From positions 62,001 to 126,000 of the forward strand of contig ML986664.1 in NCBI GenBank assembly GCA_010094045.1: a stretch of 64,000 bases of DNA, read 5' to 3'. Position numbers and translations under genes: made by a program. This document shows positions 35,813 through 51,443 of this stretch, one piece after another (within the stretch, counting starts at the first letter, position 1; every line of letters starts with the position of its first letter). Source of the DNA: Lojkania enalia. Taxonomy: Eukaryota; Ascomycota; Dothideomycetes; Pleosporales. Below the pieces are notes generated by a model. It saw only the letters and a program-made list of their open reading frames with translations. It searched no databases and had not been told where the DNA came from.

Positions 35813-38800
35813 ATATTCCCCTTCTCCTCCTCTTCTTTCTCTAATGCTAAGTTGTACGGATAAATAGTTCTTTAGCAAAGTTCCGCCCTGTATCCCGTTC
35901 AAATTCTTCTAGAGCGATTGTATCTTTATAGTCGCCCTAGTCGTTCTATAAGAGTATAGTATAACTAGTCTACTTATAAAAGAACTACCGTTTTAAGCCG
36001 CCTCCCCTCTTATTAATCACTTGTACGTCTTGGATTTTCTTAAGCTCTTATTTATCTTCGTTTCCAACGCTAATTAGTACTAGTTAATAGTCGTCCTATA
36101 TTTAACTTAGTAATAGGTCTTAAGTAATAGGGCGAAGTAGCGTTATATAGAAGATATTATAAATTCCTAATAGGGTATCTAATTAGTATATATTTTGTCT
36201 AACAGTTTTATTAACTATATATTATTAATAGAGCTTATAGAGCTTCTTTTTTCTTATAGGGTCCATCTTAATATTACGTATATTAAGCTAAACTTTATCC
36301 CCTAATTAGTATTATAGTACAGGATCCCTTATATAATTGTAAATTTCTTACTACTACTATTATATATAAGCTATTATTATTTGTATAAATTCGACGCAGT
36401 CTTTTAGTTTACTAATAATCTATTTTACTGCGTAAATAGAGTCTCTAGGCTACTCTATTAGCAGCTCCTCTTCTAGTTATATAAACTCTCCTAAGTTCGG
36501 GTAATAGCTATAAGTAAGAAAGAATAGGCTAACTTCTGTAGAGGAAGCGTCTCTAGTACTAATAGTAATTTAAGCTAGTAGTAGCTATAAATCCTAATTA
36601 TCCTAGTAGTAGTTATAATAGTAGTAGAGAAGCTTTTTAAATAGCTGGTTTATATGCTCTATACTTCCGTCGGTTTCTAGATAGTATACTATTAATAGCT
36701 TTTATTTAATCTTAAGAATTTAGTAGATACGTGTCTATACGCCTTATATAAACTACTTTCTTCTATTAGAGACTATTACTTATAGGAGCCTGTAATATAC
36801 TATAAAATACTCAATAAACTCATTAACTAATATTTAGCTCTTAAAGTCTAGGACAGCGATAAAGAGTACTTCTTTACTTAAATAGTCTATAATAATAAGA
36901 ATATACTTATTACTATATACGGTTCTTAGTAAGTTAATAATATAGTCTATTAAAATTTCTAACTATACTCTTTTAAGGATTAGAAGAGGATATAGTAGGC
37001 CTTTTTTTCTAGAATACTAAACTATATTCCTACTATAGGAGTAGTAATTTTGTATAAAGCGTTTAATATCCGCTACTATTCTAGACTAAAAGTAGTGCTA
37101 TAATATTAACCCGATTATAATATTCTTACTAGAGTAGCTAGCTAAGTAAGAGTTATAAGTCTTTTAGATTAGCTTTATACGAAGTAGCTCGCTTTTAGGA
37201 ACCTAAGCGCGTTCTCTCTATATTAATCTATCTCTTAGGACTAAGAGGTTAGATAGGCTAATCTTAAGGTAACGGAGGGTTTCTAGAAGTATTCTCTCCC
37301 CTATTTTAGTAGTGTAGAAAAGTGCGGCGTACGTCTTATCTTTTTCTTAGGCATCTTATTATAAGGTTTCTATTAGTGTTTACTACTCCTCGTACGATAT
37401 CTTAGTTATAGACTCCCCTTTATCTATAGATTCCTCCCCTAATATAGAGTTTTCCGGGGCAACTACCTCTATCTAATTATTAGGAGTATCTTTAGTATAC
37501 TAGTTTCTAGTTTATATAGGAGCTGTATAAACTCTATTCTTAAAATTAGACAGTCTAAAGAGTTAGCTAATCCTTTTCTAAATCTATTTATTATTAGCTT
37601 CTTTTAGGAGATCCTAATTATAACGCGAGAGAGTATTAGCTAGAATATTAAACTTACCCGGCTTATATTTAAACTGGAAGTTAAACTGGGTAAGAAATAC
37701 CGCCTACCTTACCTAGCGTTTAGAGAGCCTCTATACCTTAGTAAAGTATTTTAGGTTGTAATAATCTGTACGAACTATAAAGTATATAAGTAGTTTTAAG
37801 AACTTCTCCTATTCTTTAAGGTATTATATAACTGTTAGTAATTCTTTATTATAGATTAGGTAGTTATACTCTATAGGAAGTATTTACTTTAATATAAAAG
37901 CGATAGGTTGTAGAACTCTTTTATTATTATATTATAGAAATATACCTCTAGTATACTAGCTAAAGGTATTATACTCTAGAATTGTTTCCCTTTTAGGGTT
38001 ATACTAGACTAACGCTAGTACTTGTATAAAGTATTACTTTAGGTAATTAAAAGCGGTAAGTACCTAATCATCGAGTTAAAACTCTTTCTTCTCTTATTCC
38101 CTTTAGGTAAGAGCTGTTAGTAGAATAACTACTTTAGAAAATTCCTTAATAAACTAGCGGTAGAAATTTATAAAGCCTAAAAAGCTCTATATATTATAAA
38201 CTAATATAGATACTTTTTAGTCCTAGATTACCTTAACTTTCTATAGGTCTATTTAGATACCTTTTTTCGTATTAATAATAAAGCTAAGATATTTTATCGT
38301 ACGGACCTTAAATTTATACTTATTAATATCGAGTTAGAAGCTAGTATCTATTAGCTTTTAAAGGATTACTTTAATATAACACTAATAGTTTTATAGGGAG
38401 CCGTCCGTATATATAAGGATATTATCTAAGTATACCAAGATAAAATCGCCTAAATACTCCTAGATTATACGATTAATATACTATTAGAAGGTACTTAGAG
38501 TATTTATAAGGCTAAAGAGTGTAACTAGCTACTTATATAAACTATAGCAGGTTATAAACGCTATCTTCTACTTATCTTCTTCTTTAATTTAGATCTTATT
38601 AAATATAGCAATAATATTAAGTTTTATAAACTACTTAGCTTAACTAATTTAATTTAGTATTTCTTAGATTAGAGGTAGAAGGTAGTAGTCTTTCTATATA
38701 ATAGCGTTTAGGGCGCGGTAGTTAATATAGAAGTAGAGGTTACCCCCTAGTTTTTATACGAACAGGACTAGTACTGTAGTTAAGAAGTTGCTAACCTAAA

Positions 38801-40912
38801 TAAATCCTTTATTAAGGAGCTCTATTAGGGTCTTCTAAAGGATAAGGAGTATCTCCTATAATATTCTATATAAAGGACCTGAGGGGATTCTTAGAGGGCT
38901 TCTATCTTTCCCTTCCAGCTTAATTATATAGTCTACTTCTAGTCTTAAAGGTAGTAGTTTATCAGCTTCCTATTAATTAAAGGTATAGAGCTACTATATA
39001 TATTCCTTAGAAAGTTTCGTATAAGGGTTCGTCTTTAACTTATTTTCTAGAGCCTTCTAAATATTAGCTATACTAACAGTAAAGATATAGAGTAGTTTAG
39101 TAAGGGAATTTTACAGGCGTCTCTTATAGCGTTTTACTATAGTAGAGAAAGTATATACTGAGACTTAAGTAATATTAGCTATATATTACTACTTCTAAAG
39201 CTCCTAGTTTTATATAATTACCCCTATTCTACGAATATATAGGATTTCTATTTTTAGGTTAATAATTACGTTCTTACTTTACTTTTATAAGCGTCCTAAG
39301 ATTATATTATAATCTCCTTCTATCCTTAAGACTACGTAAGTAAATACCTAACCTAGACCTATCTAACTTCTATCTATATCTAGTAAGTTAATAATAGCTA
39401 CCTCCTTAATAATTCTAGCCGAGAAGTTACTAAATAATAAGGCTGTTAATAGTATTAGGAGGTAGAGGTATTCTAGTCCAGCCTTTTATACAATCCTTTT
39501 CTCGACTATTATATATAAGTTATAATTATCGTCTATTAAGGTAAGAAGGCTAAAAGTATTATTAAGTAGTATAGGGGCTATAAATAGAGCGCTTATTATC
39601 TGAAATTAATTAAATTTATCTAGTACTTACTTATTCGCCTACTCTTTTTATAGCTTTAAGCGCCGACTTCTGTTTAGAGTAATACTTTTTCTATCCTATC
39701 AGCTTAGGCTATATCTCTATATTCTTTATTATACTAAATAAGCTCTAGTAGTATTATATAAGCCTAATTAAATTATATACTACTCCTAGGCGGAGTATAT
39801 TAGTAGTTTTAAGTAAAGTAACCTTTATTTCTATAAGTAAAATAGGTATTCTATTATTTTTAAGCCTTCAGCTCTTTCTTAGTAATATTTCTTATCTTTT
39901 CTAGTAGCTAAGGCCTTATATCTAGGCGCTATATAAGTCCGCGATTAGCTGTTAGTATCTAGTCTATAGTATTATTAATAGTAGCTAATAGTTGTAGTTG
40001 CGGGAGTAGCGTAAGTAGTTATCCCTAGCTGTCCCTCATCTAACTAGTCTTCCCCCTATTAAAGGACTATATAAAAGTGCTATTAAGTTTAGCTACTTTA
40101 AGACGGTTATTAAGAATATAAAGTTTCTATATAAAGGTTATATACGACGTAAAGTCTTCTTTACTAATACTGCTAATTGTTAATTAGCGGAGTTTAGGAT
40201 AAATCTTCTCTTCTAGACCTTATATCTTAACTTAGTCTAGGTAAAAGTCGTACGATACTTCTATAGAGAGATAATTATACTCGACTAGGAACTTAATAAA
40301 GGTTTTATTACCTTATTTTAGGTTTTTAAACTTAATCCTAGCTCGTTTCTAATAGTAGGGGTTATTATATTATATATCTATAATTGTCTAGAATTTGTTA
40401 TAGGTAAGAGTACTTATAGTAATATATTTTTTATATAATTAAAGGTATATTCTAGTATTACTCTTATAAAATAAAGTTATATAGGCTGCTACTATCGTAT
40501 CTATTAAGCCTATAGATAAACTATTAATACGGATCTTAATCTTTATACTACTTTTCTAAATAGAGTACGCTTTATAGTCTCTTTAGAACTTGTCTAGTTT
40601 ATTAAGTATAGCTTTCGTACGAATAGGCTTAGTAGTTATTAATAGTATAGTTGGCGAAACGCTTCCCTTAGGGGCTAAATACTTATTTAGTTACTCCTTA
40701 AGCTTCTAATAAAGGCTTATTCTTTTAAATTACTATTACTACTTTTCTTTCTCTAAGCATTCCAGCCTAGCTGCTATTTTAGCAAACTGTCTCTATATAG
40801 TTACTATATTAAATCCTTATTCTACTAGTCTATTTTAGTCTATAACTTCGTATAGTAGTAGATCTACTTAGTAGTTAAGATAGAATCTGGTGTAGTATAA
40901 GCTTTAATAAAT

Positions 40913-41114
40913 TGAGAAGGTTTAAGAATATAATAGAATTAGATACAATAAGAATCTATTATTATTAAAGCTAGAGAAAGAGAAGAGAAGGTATATAGTA
41001 GTAAGATACGTATTATTTACTTACTTTAGTTCAGGCAGGTATAGGGTTGTATAAGAGCAACTGCTATTATAGTATCGTAAGAATAGGACTAAGTTATAGG
41101 CTGGGACTTTTACA
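40913..41114 (-). repeat. 5' LTR of element A
   Basis: 202 bp, TGAGAAGGTT to GGGACTTTTACA, keeping the canonical TG and CA ends that are mutated in most other copies of this family. Confidence 0.9.
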
Positions 41115-41119
41115 TAGAC

Positions 41120-43096
41120 TTTAGTTTACTATTTTACTTCTTATAGGTATACACGCTATTCTTTAAAGTATATTATAATAGCTAGAAGTTCTTAGTTATA
41201 TATATTATAGTTTATCTCTACTAGTATAAGTTTTTATAAATAGTATACTACTAGATATTATTTTCTATTATAAATTTATATAAGAATTCTAGCTATTCTT
41301 ATTCCTAATATATTAGTTTCTATAAAAGCTTTCTTTTCTAGGTCATAGAGTTTTAATACTAGTTCTTATTAGAATTATTTCTTAACTTCTTAAAAAGCCT
41401 TTTTCTACTCGTTTCTCTATATAAAAGTAACATCTTTCTTAGATAGTTAAGTTAAGGGTTTAGTTATATTACTCTAATTATTTATAAAGGTTCGATAGAA
41501 ATTATAAAATCTTATAAAGGATTGGATATTTTTAACCGACTTTAAGGTTAGCTAGTCTCTAATTACTACTAATTTGTTTAGGTCTATTTATAGTTATCTT
41601 TAAAGTATAATTTTGCTACTTATAATATATATAGTACTTATTTAACATATTTCTTATATTCTTACTTTATTTTTAAGTATATAAGAACATTATCTAAATA
41701 TACTATATAAAATCATCTAAGGTATAGTTATAGTACCTTATTAATTCGCTTTTAAAAGGTGGCTAGTATATTAGTAAGTTTAAACGGTATAACTAGGTAT
41801 TTAAAAAGTCTCTTTTTTATCTAGAATACTATTTTCTATTTATCTCCTTCTTTAATATAGATCTAATAGTATATATTCTAAATGTCTAATTTTATAAAGA
41901 TAATAGCTTCTCTTAGTTAGTTTCTTAAGTTACGGATAAGTAGTAAGAAGTATTAGTCTTTAATAGTAATATTATTAAGGGTATGATAGTTAATATATAT
42001 TTATAAATCTATTATTTTTTTTCTTATCTATAAAGAGTATAAGATATACTACTAGTAAGTTTAATTCTCGAATCGTTTCTTTTTTTAAGTACTTATCTAT
42101 AAATTATTCTAGAGCCTCTACTTCTCTTAGTATTAGACTGTATATTAGTCTATATCTAGGTTCTTTTCCTAGTTATAACTTAATTTTATAGTTATATTCT
42201 CTATATTTAGGTAAATATTATAGTAGTTCTTAAAATTGTTCTATTAAGTATTAGTACTCTTTAAGTATACTATATAATACATTTCCTATTAAGAATAATT
42301 CTTTTACTACTTCCTTTACTATTATAGCGAGTTGTTCCTTAACTAGCTAGCTAGAGTTTTTAAGGATAATTTGTCCGGTTTACTAGTTTATCTAAAAGTT
42401 TTCCTTTCTTAGCTATAGAATTTCTAGAATAATATTATAGTCGGTAATTTCTATAATTTAGAATATATATTCTTATTAGGTTGTTTCTAGAATTTTAAAT
42501 TCTCCTAGTTCTATAGTATATATAACTTTCTTCTAGAAGTTTTTTTCTTCTATAGTTTAGATTATATAAGGTCGTTCTAGATGTATTATAAGTATTCCTT
42601 TTCTAGTAATATAGTTACTAGCTATAAAATTCTTTATTACTCTACTATTAATAAATATATACGCCTTATAGCTATAATATTATTCTAGTATTATAAGATA
42701 GTATTCTCCTATAGTTCTATATAGTTAAGTTACTTTAGGCTAGTAGACTATTACTTTTTTTATAGATATATATTTTAGGTATTTCTATTCTAGGTATTTA
42801 TACTATAGTCTTCCTCTAATATATACTTTAGATAGTAGAGGTTTAGGTTCAAGTATTATATAGTTTTAAGTTTATTTAGTAACTCTCTATTCTATTATAG
42901 CTTCTTACTTTTTAGGATTCCTAAGTATTTCGTCTTTATTTAATCACCTTAGCTATATACTTATATCTTCTTTTCTTTTTTAGTAGGTTTTATATTATCG
43001 TTTAATATATAATATCTATACTATCTTAAAATATACTAGATAGTATTAGTTTATATAAGAGTCGTTATCTTCTCTAATCTAGTAGTCCTATTCTTA
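41120..43096 (-). pseudogene. reverse transcriptase relic of element D
   Basis: This is the D sequence between nested elements A and B. The minus strand reads RFINIYINYHTLNNITIKD-like sequence at about 42010-41940 (family: FCVDYRALNxITxKDRYPLP), IFIKLDI-NIYYQIYIKEGDK-like at about 41905-41850 (family: FSKLDLxxAYxQIRIxEGDE) and FYIVYLDNVLIYLK at about 41720-41675, the YLDD box with Asp to Asn. Together with the integrase at about 35000 this fixes D as gypsy on the minus strand. Confidence 0.8.
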
Positions 43097-43101
43097 CTTA
43101 T

Positions 43102-43303
43102 TATAAAGGTTCCGGCCTATAGTTCGGTCCCGTTCCTGCGATACTATAATAGCAGTTGCCTTTATACGACCCTGCACCTGCCTGGACTAAAGTAAGCGAA
43201 TAATACGTATCTTACTACTATATACCTTCTCTTCTCTTTCTCTAGCTTTAATAATAATGGATTCTTATTATATCTAATCCTATTATATCCTCAGACCTTC
43301 TTA
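43102..43303 (+). repeat. 5' LTR of element B
   Basis: 202 bp, TATAAAGGTTCCGG to CCTTCTTA, the reverse complement of the A and C LTRs with RIP changes at both CA/TG ends. Confidence 0.9.
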
Positions 43304-46141
43304 ATTTGTTAAAGTTTATACTATACCAGATTCTATCTTAATTACTAAATAGACCTACTACCGTATAAAGTTATAAACTAAAATAGACTAGTAGAATAAG
43401 AATTTAATATAGCGACTGTATAGAGATAGTTTGCTAAAATAGCAGCTAGGCTGGAATACCTAGAGAAAGAAAAGTAGTAATAGCAACTTAAAAGAATAAG
43501 CCTTTATTAGAAACTCGAGGAGTAACTAAATAAGTATTTAACCCTTAAGGGGAGCGTCTCGCCGACTATACTATTAATAACTACTAAGCCTATTTATATA
43601 AAGGCTATACTTAATAAACTAGATAAGTTCTAAGGAAACTATAAAGCGTACCCTATTTGGAAAAGTAGTATAAAGATTAAGATCCGTATTAACGGTTTAT
43701 CTATAAGCTTAATAGATATAATAGTAGTAGCCTATATAATATCGTTTTATAAGAGTAATACTAGAATATATCTTTAGTTATATAAAAAACGTATTACTAT
43801 AAGTACTCTTACCTATAATAAATTCTAGATAATTATAGATATATAATATAATAACCCCTACTATTAGAAATAAGCTAGGATCGAGTTTAAAAACCTAAGA
43901 TAAGGTAATAAGATCTTTATTAAGTTCTTAGTTAAGTATAATCGTTTCTTTATAGAAGTGTTATATAACTTTTACCTAGACTAAGTTAAGATATAAGATT
44001 TAGAAGAGAAGATTTATCCTAAGCTCCGCTAATTAACAATTAGTAGTATTAGTAAGAAAGACCTTACGTCGTACGTAACCTTCGTATAGAAACTTTACAT
44101 TCTTAATAACTATCTTAAAGTAGCTAAACTCGATAGTACTTTTATATAGTCCTTTAGTAGGGGAAAGACTAGTTAGATAAGAGATAGCTAGGGATAGCTA
44201 CTTATACTACTCCCGCAACTACAACTATTAGCTACTATTAATAATACTATAGACTAGATACTAATAGCTAATTACAGACTCGTATAGCGTCTAGATATAA
44301 GGCCTTAGCTACTAGAGAAGATAAGAAATATTATTAAGAAAAAGCTGAAGGCTTAGAAATAATAGAATATCTATTTTACCTATAGAAATAGGGGTTACTT
44401 TATTTAAAGCTGCTACTATACTCTATCTAAAAGTAGTATATAGTTTAATTAGGTTTATATAATACTACTAGAGCCTATTTAGTATAATAAAGAATGTAGA
44501 GATATAGCCTAAGCTAATAGGATAGGAAAAGTATTATTCTAAATAGAAGTCGGTACTTAAAGTTATAAAAAGGATAGGTAAATAAGTAAGTACTAGATAA
44601 ATTTAATTAATTTTAGATAACTAGTACTCTATTTATAGCCCCTATACTACTTAATAATATCTTTAACCTTCTTACTTTAATAGATAATAGCTATAACTTA
44701 TATATAATAGTTAAGAAAAGGATTATATAAAAGGCTGGACTAGAATACTTTCGCCTTCTAATACTATTAACGGCCTTATTATTTAGCAACTTCTTAGCTA
44801 GAATTATTAAGAAGGTAGCTATTATTAACTTACTAGATATAGGTAGGAGTTAAGTAGGTTTAGGTTAGGTATTTACTTATATAGTTTTAAGGATAGAAGG
44901 AGATTATAGTATAATCTTAGAACGTCTATAGAAGTAAAGTAAGAATATAATTATTAACCTAAAAATGGAAATTCTATATATTTATAGAATAAGAGTAATT
45001 ATATAAAACTAGAAGCTTTAGAAGTAGTAATATATAGCTAATATTACTTAAGTCTTAGTATATACTTTCTCTACTATAGTAAAATATTATAGGAGATACT
45101 TATAAAATTCTCTTACTAAGCTACCCTATATCTTTACTATTAGTATAGCCGATATTTAGAAGGCTTTAGAAAATAAGTCGAAGACGGACCCTTATATAAA
45201 ACTCTCTAAAGAATATATATAGTAGTTCTATACCTTTAATTAATAGAAAGCTAATAAGCTACTACTTTTAAGACTAGAAGTAGACTATATAATTAAGCTG
45301 GAAGGGAAAGATAGAAGCCCTCTAAGGATCCCCTTAGGTCCTTTATATAGAATATTATAGGAGATACTTCTTGTCCTTTAAAAGACCCTAATAGAGATTC
45401 TTAATAAAAGATTTATTTAGGTTAGCAACTTTCTAATTATAGTACTAGTCCTGTTTATATAAAAACTAGGAGGTAGCTTCTATTTCTATATTAACTACTA
45501 CGCCCTAAACACTATTATATAGAAAGACTACTACCCTTTACCTCTAATCCGAGAAACGTTAAATTAAATTAATTAAGCTAAGTAGTTTATAAAACTTAAT
45601 ATTATTACTATATTTAATAAGATCTAAATTAAAGAAGGAGACGAGTAGAAAATAGCGTTTATAACCTACTATAGTTTATATAAGTAGTTAGTTATACTCT
45701 TTAGCTTTATAAATACTCTAAATACCTTTTAATAGTATATTAATTATACGATTTAGGAGTATTTAAGCGACTTTATTTTGGTATATTTAGATAATATCCT
45801 TATATATATAGACAGCTCTCTATAAGTCTATTAGTACTATATTAAAGTAATCCTTTAAAAGCTGATAAATACTAGCCTCTAATTTAATATTAATAAGTAT
45901 AAATTTAAGATCTATATAATAAAATATCTTAGCTTTATTATTAATGCGGAAAAAGGTATCTAAATAAACTTATAGAAAGTTAAGATAATCTAGAACTAGA
46001 AAGCGCCTATATTAGTTTATAGTATACGGAGCTTTTTAAGCTTTATAAACTTCTACTACTAGTTTATTAAGGAATTTTCTGAAGTAGTTACTCTATTAAT
46101 AGCTTTTACCCGAAGAAAATAAGAGGAGAAATAGTTTTAAC

Positions 46142-46343
46142 TAAGAAGGTCTAAGGATATAATAGGATTAGATATAATAAGAATCTATTATTATTAAAGC
46201 TAGAGAAAGAGAAGAGAAGATATATAGTAGTAAGATACGTATTATTTACTTACTTTAGTTTAGGCAGGTATAGAGTTGTATAAGAGTAACTGCTATTATA
46301 GCATCGCAGGAATAGGACCGAGCTATAGGCCAGGACCTTTATA
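46142..46343 (-). repeat. 3' LTR of element C
   Basis: 202 bp. The first bases read TAAGAAGG where the ancestral end was TGAGAAGG. Confidence 0.88.
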
Positions 46344-49300
46344 ATATTCCCCTCCTCCTCCTTCTCTTCCTCTAATACTAAGTCGTACGGACAAGTAGTT
46401 CTTTAGTAAAGTTCCGCCCCGTATCTTATTCGAATTCTCCTAGAGTGATTGTATTTTTATAGTCGCTCTAGTCGTTCTATAAGAGTATAGTATAACTAGT
46501 CTACTTATAAAGGAACTGCTATTTTAGGCCGCCTCCCCTCTTACTAATTACTCGTACGTCTTGGATTTTCTTAAGCTTCTATTTATCTTCGTTTCTAATG
46601 CTGATTAGCGCTAGTTAATAGTTATCCTATATTTAACTTGGTAATAGGTTTTAAATAATAGAGCGAAGTAGCGTTATATAGAAGATATTATAAATTTCTA
46701 ATAGGGTATTTAGTTGGTATATATTTTATCTAACAGTCTTATTAACTATATATTATTAATAGAGCTTATAAAGCTTCTTTTTCCTTATAGAGTCTATCTT
46801 AATATTACGCATGTTAAGCTAAACTTTATCTTCTAATTAGTATTATAGTATAGGATCTCTTATATAATTGTAAATTTCTTACTACTACTATTATATATAG
46901 GCTATTATTACTTGCGCAAATTCGACGCAGTCTTTTAATTTACTAATAATCTATTTTACTACGTAAATAGAATCTCTAGACTACTCTATTAGTAGTTCCT
47001 CTTCTAGTTATATAGACTCTCCTAAGTTTGGGTAATAGCTATAAGTAAAAAAGAATAGGCTAATTTCTATAGAGGAAGCGTCTCTAGTACTAATAGTAAT
47101 CTAAGCTAGTAGTAGCTATAAATTCTAGTTATCCTAGTAGTAGTTATAATAGTAGTAGAGAAGTTCTTTAAATAGCTAGTTTATACGCTTTATACTTCCG
47201 TCGGTCTCTAGATAGTATACTATTAATAGCCTTTACTTAATCTTAAGAATTTAGTAGACGCGTGCCTATATACCTTATATAAACTACTCTTCTCTATTAG
47301 AGACTATTACTTATAGGAGTCTATAATATACTATAAAATACTCGATAAACTTATTAACTAATATTTAGCTCTTAAGGTCTAGGACAGCGATAAAAAGTAC
47401 TCCTTTACTTAAACGGTCCGTAATAATAAGAATATACTTATTACTATATATAGTTCTTAGTAAGTTAATAATATAGTCTATTAAAATTTCTAACTATACT
47501 CTTTTAGGAACTAGAAGAAGATATAGTAGGCCTTTTTTTCTAGAACGCTAAACTATATTCCTACTATAGAAGTAGCAATTTTATATAAAACGTTTAATAT
47601 CCGCTACTATTCTAGGCTAAAAGTAGTACTATAATATTAATCTAATTATAATATTCTTACTAGAGTAGCTAGCTAAGTAAGAGTTATAAGTTTCTTAGAT
47701 TAGCTTTATATAAAGTAGCTCGCTCTTAGGAACCTAAACGCGTTCTCTCTATATTAATCTATCTTCTAGGACTAAGAGGTTAGATAAGCTAATCTTAAAG
47801 TAATAGAGGGTTTCTAGAAGTATTCTTTCCCCTACTTTAATAGTATAGAGAAGTACGGTATACGTCTTATCTTTTTCTTAGGTATCTTACTATAAGGTCT
47901 TTATTAGTATTTACTACTTCTCGTATAATATTTTAGTTATAGACTCCCCTTTATCTATAGATTTCTCCCCTAATATAAAGTCTTCCGGGGCAACTACCTC
48001 CGCTTAATTATTAGGAGTATCTTTAATATACTAGTTTCTAGTTTATATAGAAGCTATATAAACTCTATCTTTAAAATCGGACGGTCTAAAGAGTTAGCTA
48101 ATCCTTTTCTAGATCTACTTATTATTAGCTTCTTTTAGGAGATCCTAATTGCGATATAAGAGAGTATTAGCTAGGATATTAAGCTTGCCTAGCTTATATT
48201 TAAACTAGAAGTTAAACTGGGTAAAAAATATTACCTACCTTATCTAGTACTTAAAGAGCTTCTATACTTTAGTAAAGTATTTTAGGTTATAGTAATCTAT
48301 ATAAACTATAAAATATATAAGTAGTTTTAAGAACTTCTTCTATTCTTTAAAGTATTAAATAATTACTAGTAATTCCTTATTATAGATTAGGTAGTTATAC
48401 TCTATAAGAAGTATTTATTTTAATATAAAAGCGATAGGTTGTAGAACTCTTTTATTATTATATTATAAAAATATACCTCTAATATACTAGCTAGAGATAT
48501 TATACTTTAGAATTGTTTCCCTTTTAGGGTTATATTAGACTAACGCTAGCATTTATATAAAGTATTACTTTAGGTAATTAAAAGTAGTAAGTACCTGATT
48601 ATTAAGTTAAAACTATTTCTTCTCTTATTCCCTTTAGGTAAGAGCTATTAGTAGAGTAACTACTTTAGAAAATTCCTTAATAAACTGGCGGTAGAGATTT
48701 ATAAAGCCTAAAAAGCTCTATATACTATAAACTAATATAGGCGCTTTTTAGTCCTAGATTATCTTAACTTTCTATAGATCTATTTAGATACCTTTTTCCG
48801 CATTAATAATAAAGCTAAGATATTTTATTATATAGACCTTAAATTCGCACTTATTAATATCGAGTTAGAAGCTAACATCTATTAGCTTTTAAAGGATTAC
48901 TTTAACGTAGCGCTAATAGTTTTATAAGGAGCTATCTATATATATAAAGATATTATCTAAGTATATTAAGATAAAGTTGTCTAAATACTCCTAGATCGTA
49001 TAATTAATATACTATTAGAAGGTACTTAGAGTATTTATAAGGCTAAAGAGTATAATTAGCTACTTATATAAACTATAGTAGGTTGTAAATGCTGTTTTCT
49101 ACTTATCTCCTTCTTTAATTCAGATCTTATTAAATACAGTAATAATATTAAGTTTTATAAACTACTTAGCTCAACTAATTTAATTTAGTATTTCTTAAAT
49201 TAGAGGTAGAGGGTAGTAGTCTTTCTATATAATAGCGTTTAGGGCGTAGTAGTTAATATAAAAATAGAGGCTACCCCCTAGTTTTCGTATAAATAGGACT

Positions 49301-51443
49301 GGTGCTATAATTGGGGAGTTGCTAACCCAAATAAATCCTTTATTAAGGAACTCTATTAAGGTTTTCTAAAGGATAAGAAGCATCTTCTATAATATTCTAT
49401 ATAAAGAACTTAAGGGGATCCTTAAAGGGCTTCTATCTTTCTCTTCTAACTCGATTATATAGTCTACTCCTAATCTTAAAGGTAGTAGCTTATTAGGTTC
49501 CTATTAATTAAAGGTATAGAGCTACTATATATATTCTTTAGGGAGTTTTATATAAGGGACTATCTTCGGCTTATTTTCTAGAGCCTTCTAAATATCGGCT
49601 ATACTAATAGTAAAAATGTGGGGTAGTTTAGTAAGAGAATCTTATAGACGTCTTTTATAGCGTTTTACTATAGTAGAGAAAGTATATACTAAGACTTAGG
49701 TAATATTAGCTATATATTACTACTTCTAAAGCTCCTAGTTTTATACAATTATCCCTATTCTATAAATATATAGGATTTCTGTTTTTGGGTTAATAATTAC
49801 GTCCTTATTTTACCTCTATAAACGTTCTAAGATTATACTATAATCTCCTTCTATCCTTAGGACTATATAAGTAAATACCCGACCTAGACCTACCCGACTC
49901 CTACTTATATCTAATAAGTCGATAATAGCTACCTCTTTAATAATTCTAGCTGAGAAGTTGCTAAATAATAAGGCCGTTAATAGCGTTAAGAGGTAGAGGT
50001 ATTCTAGTCTAGCCTTTTATACAATCCTTTTCTCAACTATTATATATAAGTTACAGCCATCGTCTATTAAAGCGAGAAGGCTAAAGATATTATTAAGTAG
50101 TATAGGAGCTATAAATAGAGCGCTCGTTATCTAAAATTAATTAAATTTATCTAGTACTTACTTATTCGCCTACCCTTTTTATAGCTTTAAGCGCTAACTT
50201 CTATTTAGAGCGATACTTTTCCCGTTCTATTAGCTTAAGCTATATCTCTATATTCCTTATTATATTAAACAGGCTCTAACAGTATTATATAAGCCTAATT
50301 AAACTATATACTACTCCTAAGTAGAGTATAGTAGTAGCTTTAAATAAAGTAACTTTTATTTCTATAGGTAAAATAGATATTCTATTATCTCTAAGCCTTT
50401 AACTCTTTCTTAGTAATATTTCTTATCTTCTCTAGTAGCTAAAACCTTATATCTAGGCGCCGTATAAGTTTGCGATTAGTTATTAGTATCTAGTTTATAG
50501 TATTATTAATAGTAGCTAATAGTTGTGGTTGCGAGAGTAGTGTAAGTAGCTGTCCCTAGCTGTCCCTTGTCTAACTAGTCTTCCCCCTACTAAAGAACTA
50601 TATAAAAGCGCTATCGAGTTTAGCTACTTTAAGACGGTTATTAAGAATATAAAGTTTCTATACGAAGGTTATATACGACGTAAGATCTTTCTTACTAATA
50701 CTGCTAATTGTTAATTAGTAAAGCTTAGGACAAATCTTCCCTTCTAGATCTTATATCTTAACTTGGTCTGGGTAAGAGTCGTATAACGCTTCTATAGAGA
50801 GACGATTATACTCGACTAGGAACTTAATAAAGGTCTTATTACCTTATTTTAGGTTTTTAAACTCGATTCTAGCTCGTTTCTAATAGTAGAGGTTATTATA
50901 TCGTATATCTATAATTGTCTAGAATTTATTATAGGTAAGAGTACTTATAGTAATATATTTTTTATACGACTAAAGGTATATTCTAGTATTATTCTTATAA
51001 AATAAAGCTATATAGGCTGCTACTATCGTATCTATTAAGCTTATAAATAAACTGTTAATACGGATCTTAATCTTTATACTACTTTTCCAAATAGGGTACG
51101 CTTTATAGTCTTCTTAGAACTCGTCCAGCTTATTAAGTATAGCTTTTATACGAATAAGCTTAGTAGTTATTAATAGTATAGTTAGTAAGACGCTCCCCTT
51201 AAGGGCTGAATATTTATTTAGTTACTTCTTAAGCTTCTAATAAAGGCTTGTTCTTTTAAGTTGCTATTACTGCTTTTCTTTCTCTAGGCATTCTAGCCTA
51301 GCTGCTATTTCAGCGAACTATCTCTATACAGTTACTATATTAAATCCTTATTCTACCGGTCTATTTTAGTCTATAACTTCGTACGGTAGTAGGTCTATTT
51401 AGTAGTTAAGATAGAATCTAGTACAGTATAAGTTTTAATAAAT

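Larger units (their letters stand above)
35611..41114 (-). mobile_element. Ty3/gypsy chromodomain element A, nested in D
   Basis: 5504 bp, with 202 bp LTRs (35611-35812 and 40913-41114) of form TGAGAAGG...CTTTTACA and the target duplication TAGAC at 35606-35610 and 41115-41119. A pyrimidine tract after the left LTR (ATATTCCCCTTCTCCTCCTC) is the minus-strand polypurine tract. On the minus strand, reverse transcriptase reads GDFILVYLDNILIY at about 38450-38405 and integrase reads LEILIDYIINLLRT then YILIIIDYLSKEV at about 36960-36860. Gag lies at the right. RIP stops throughout. Closely related to B and C. Confidence 0.92.
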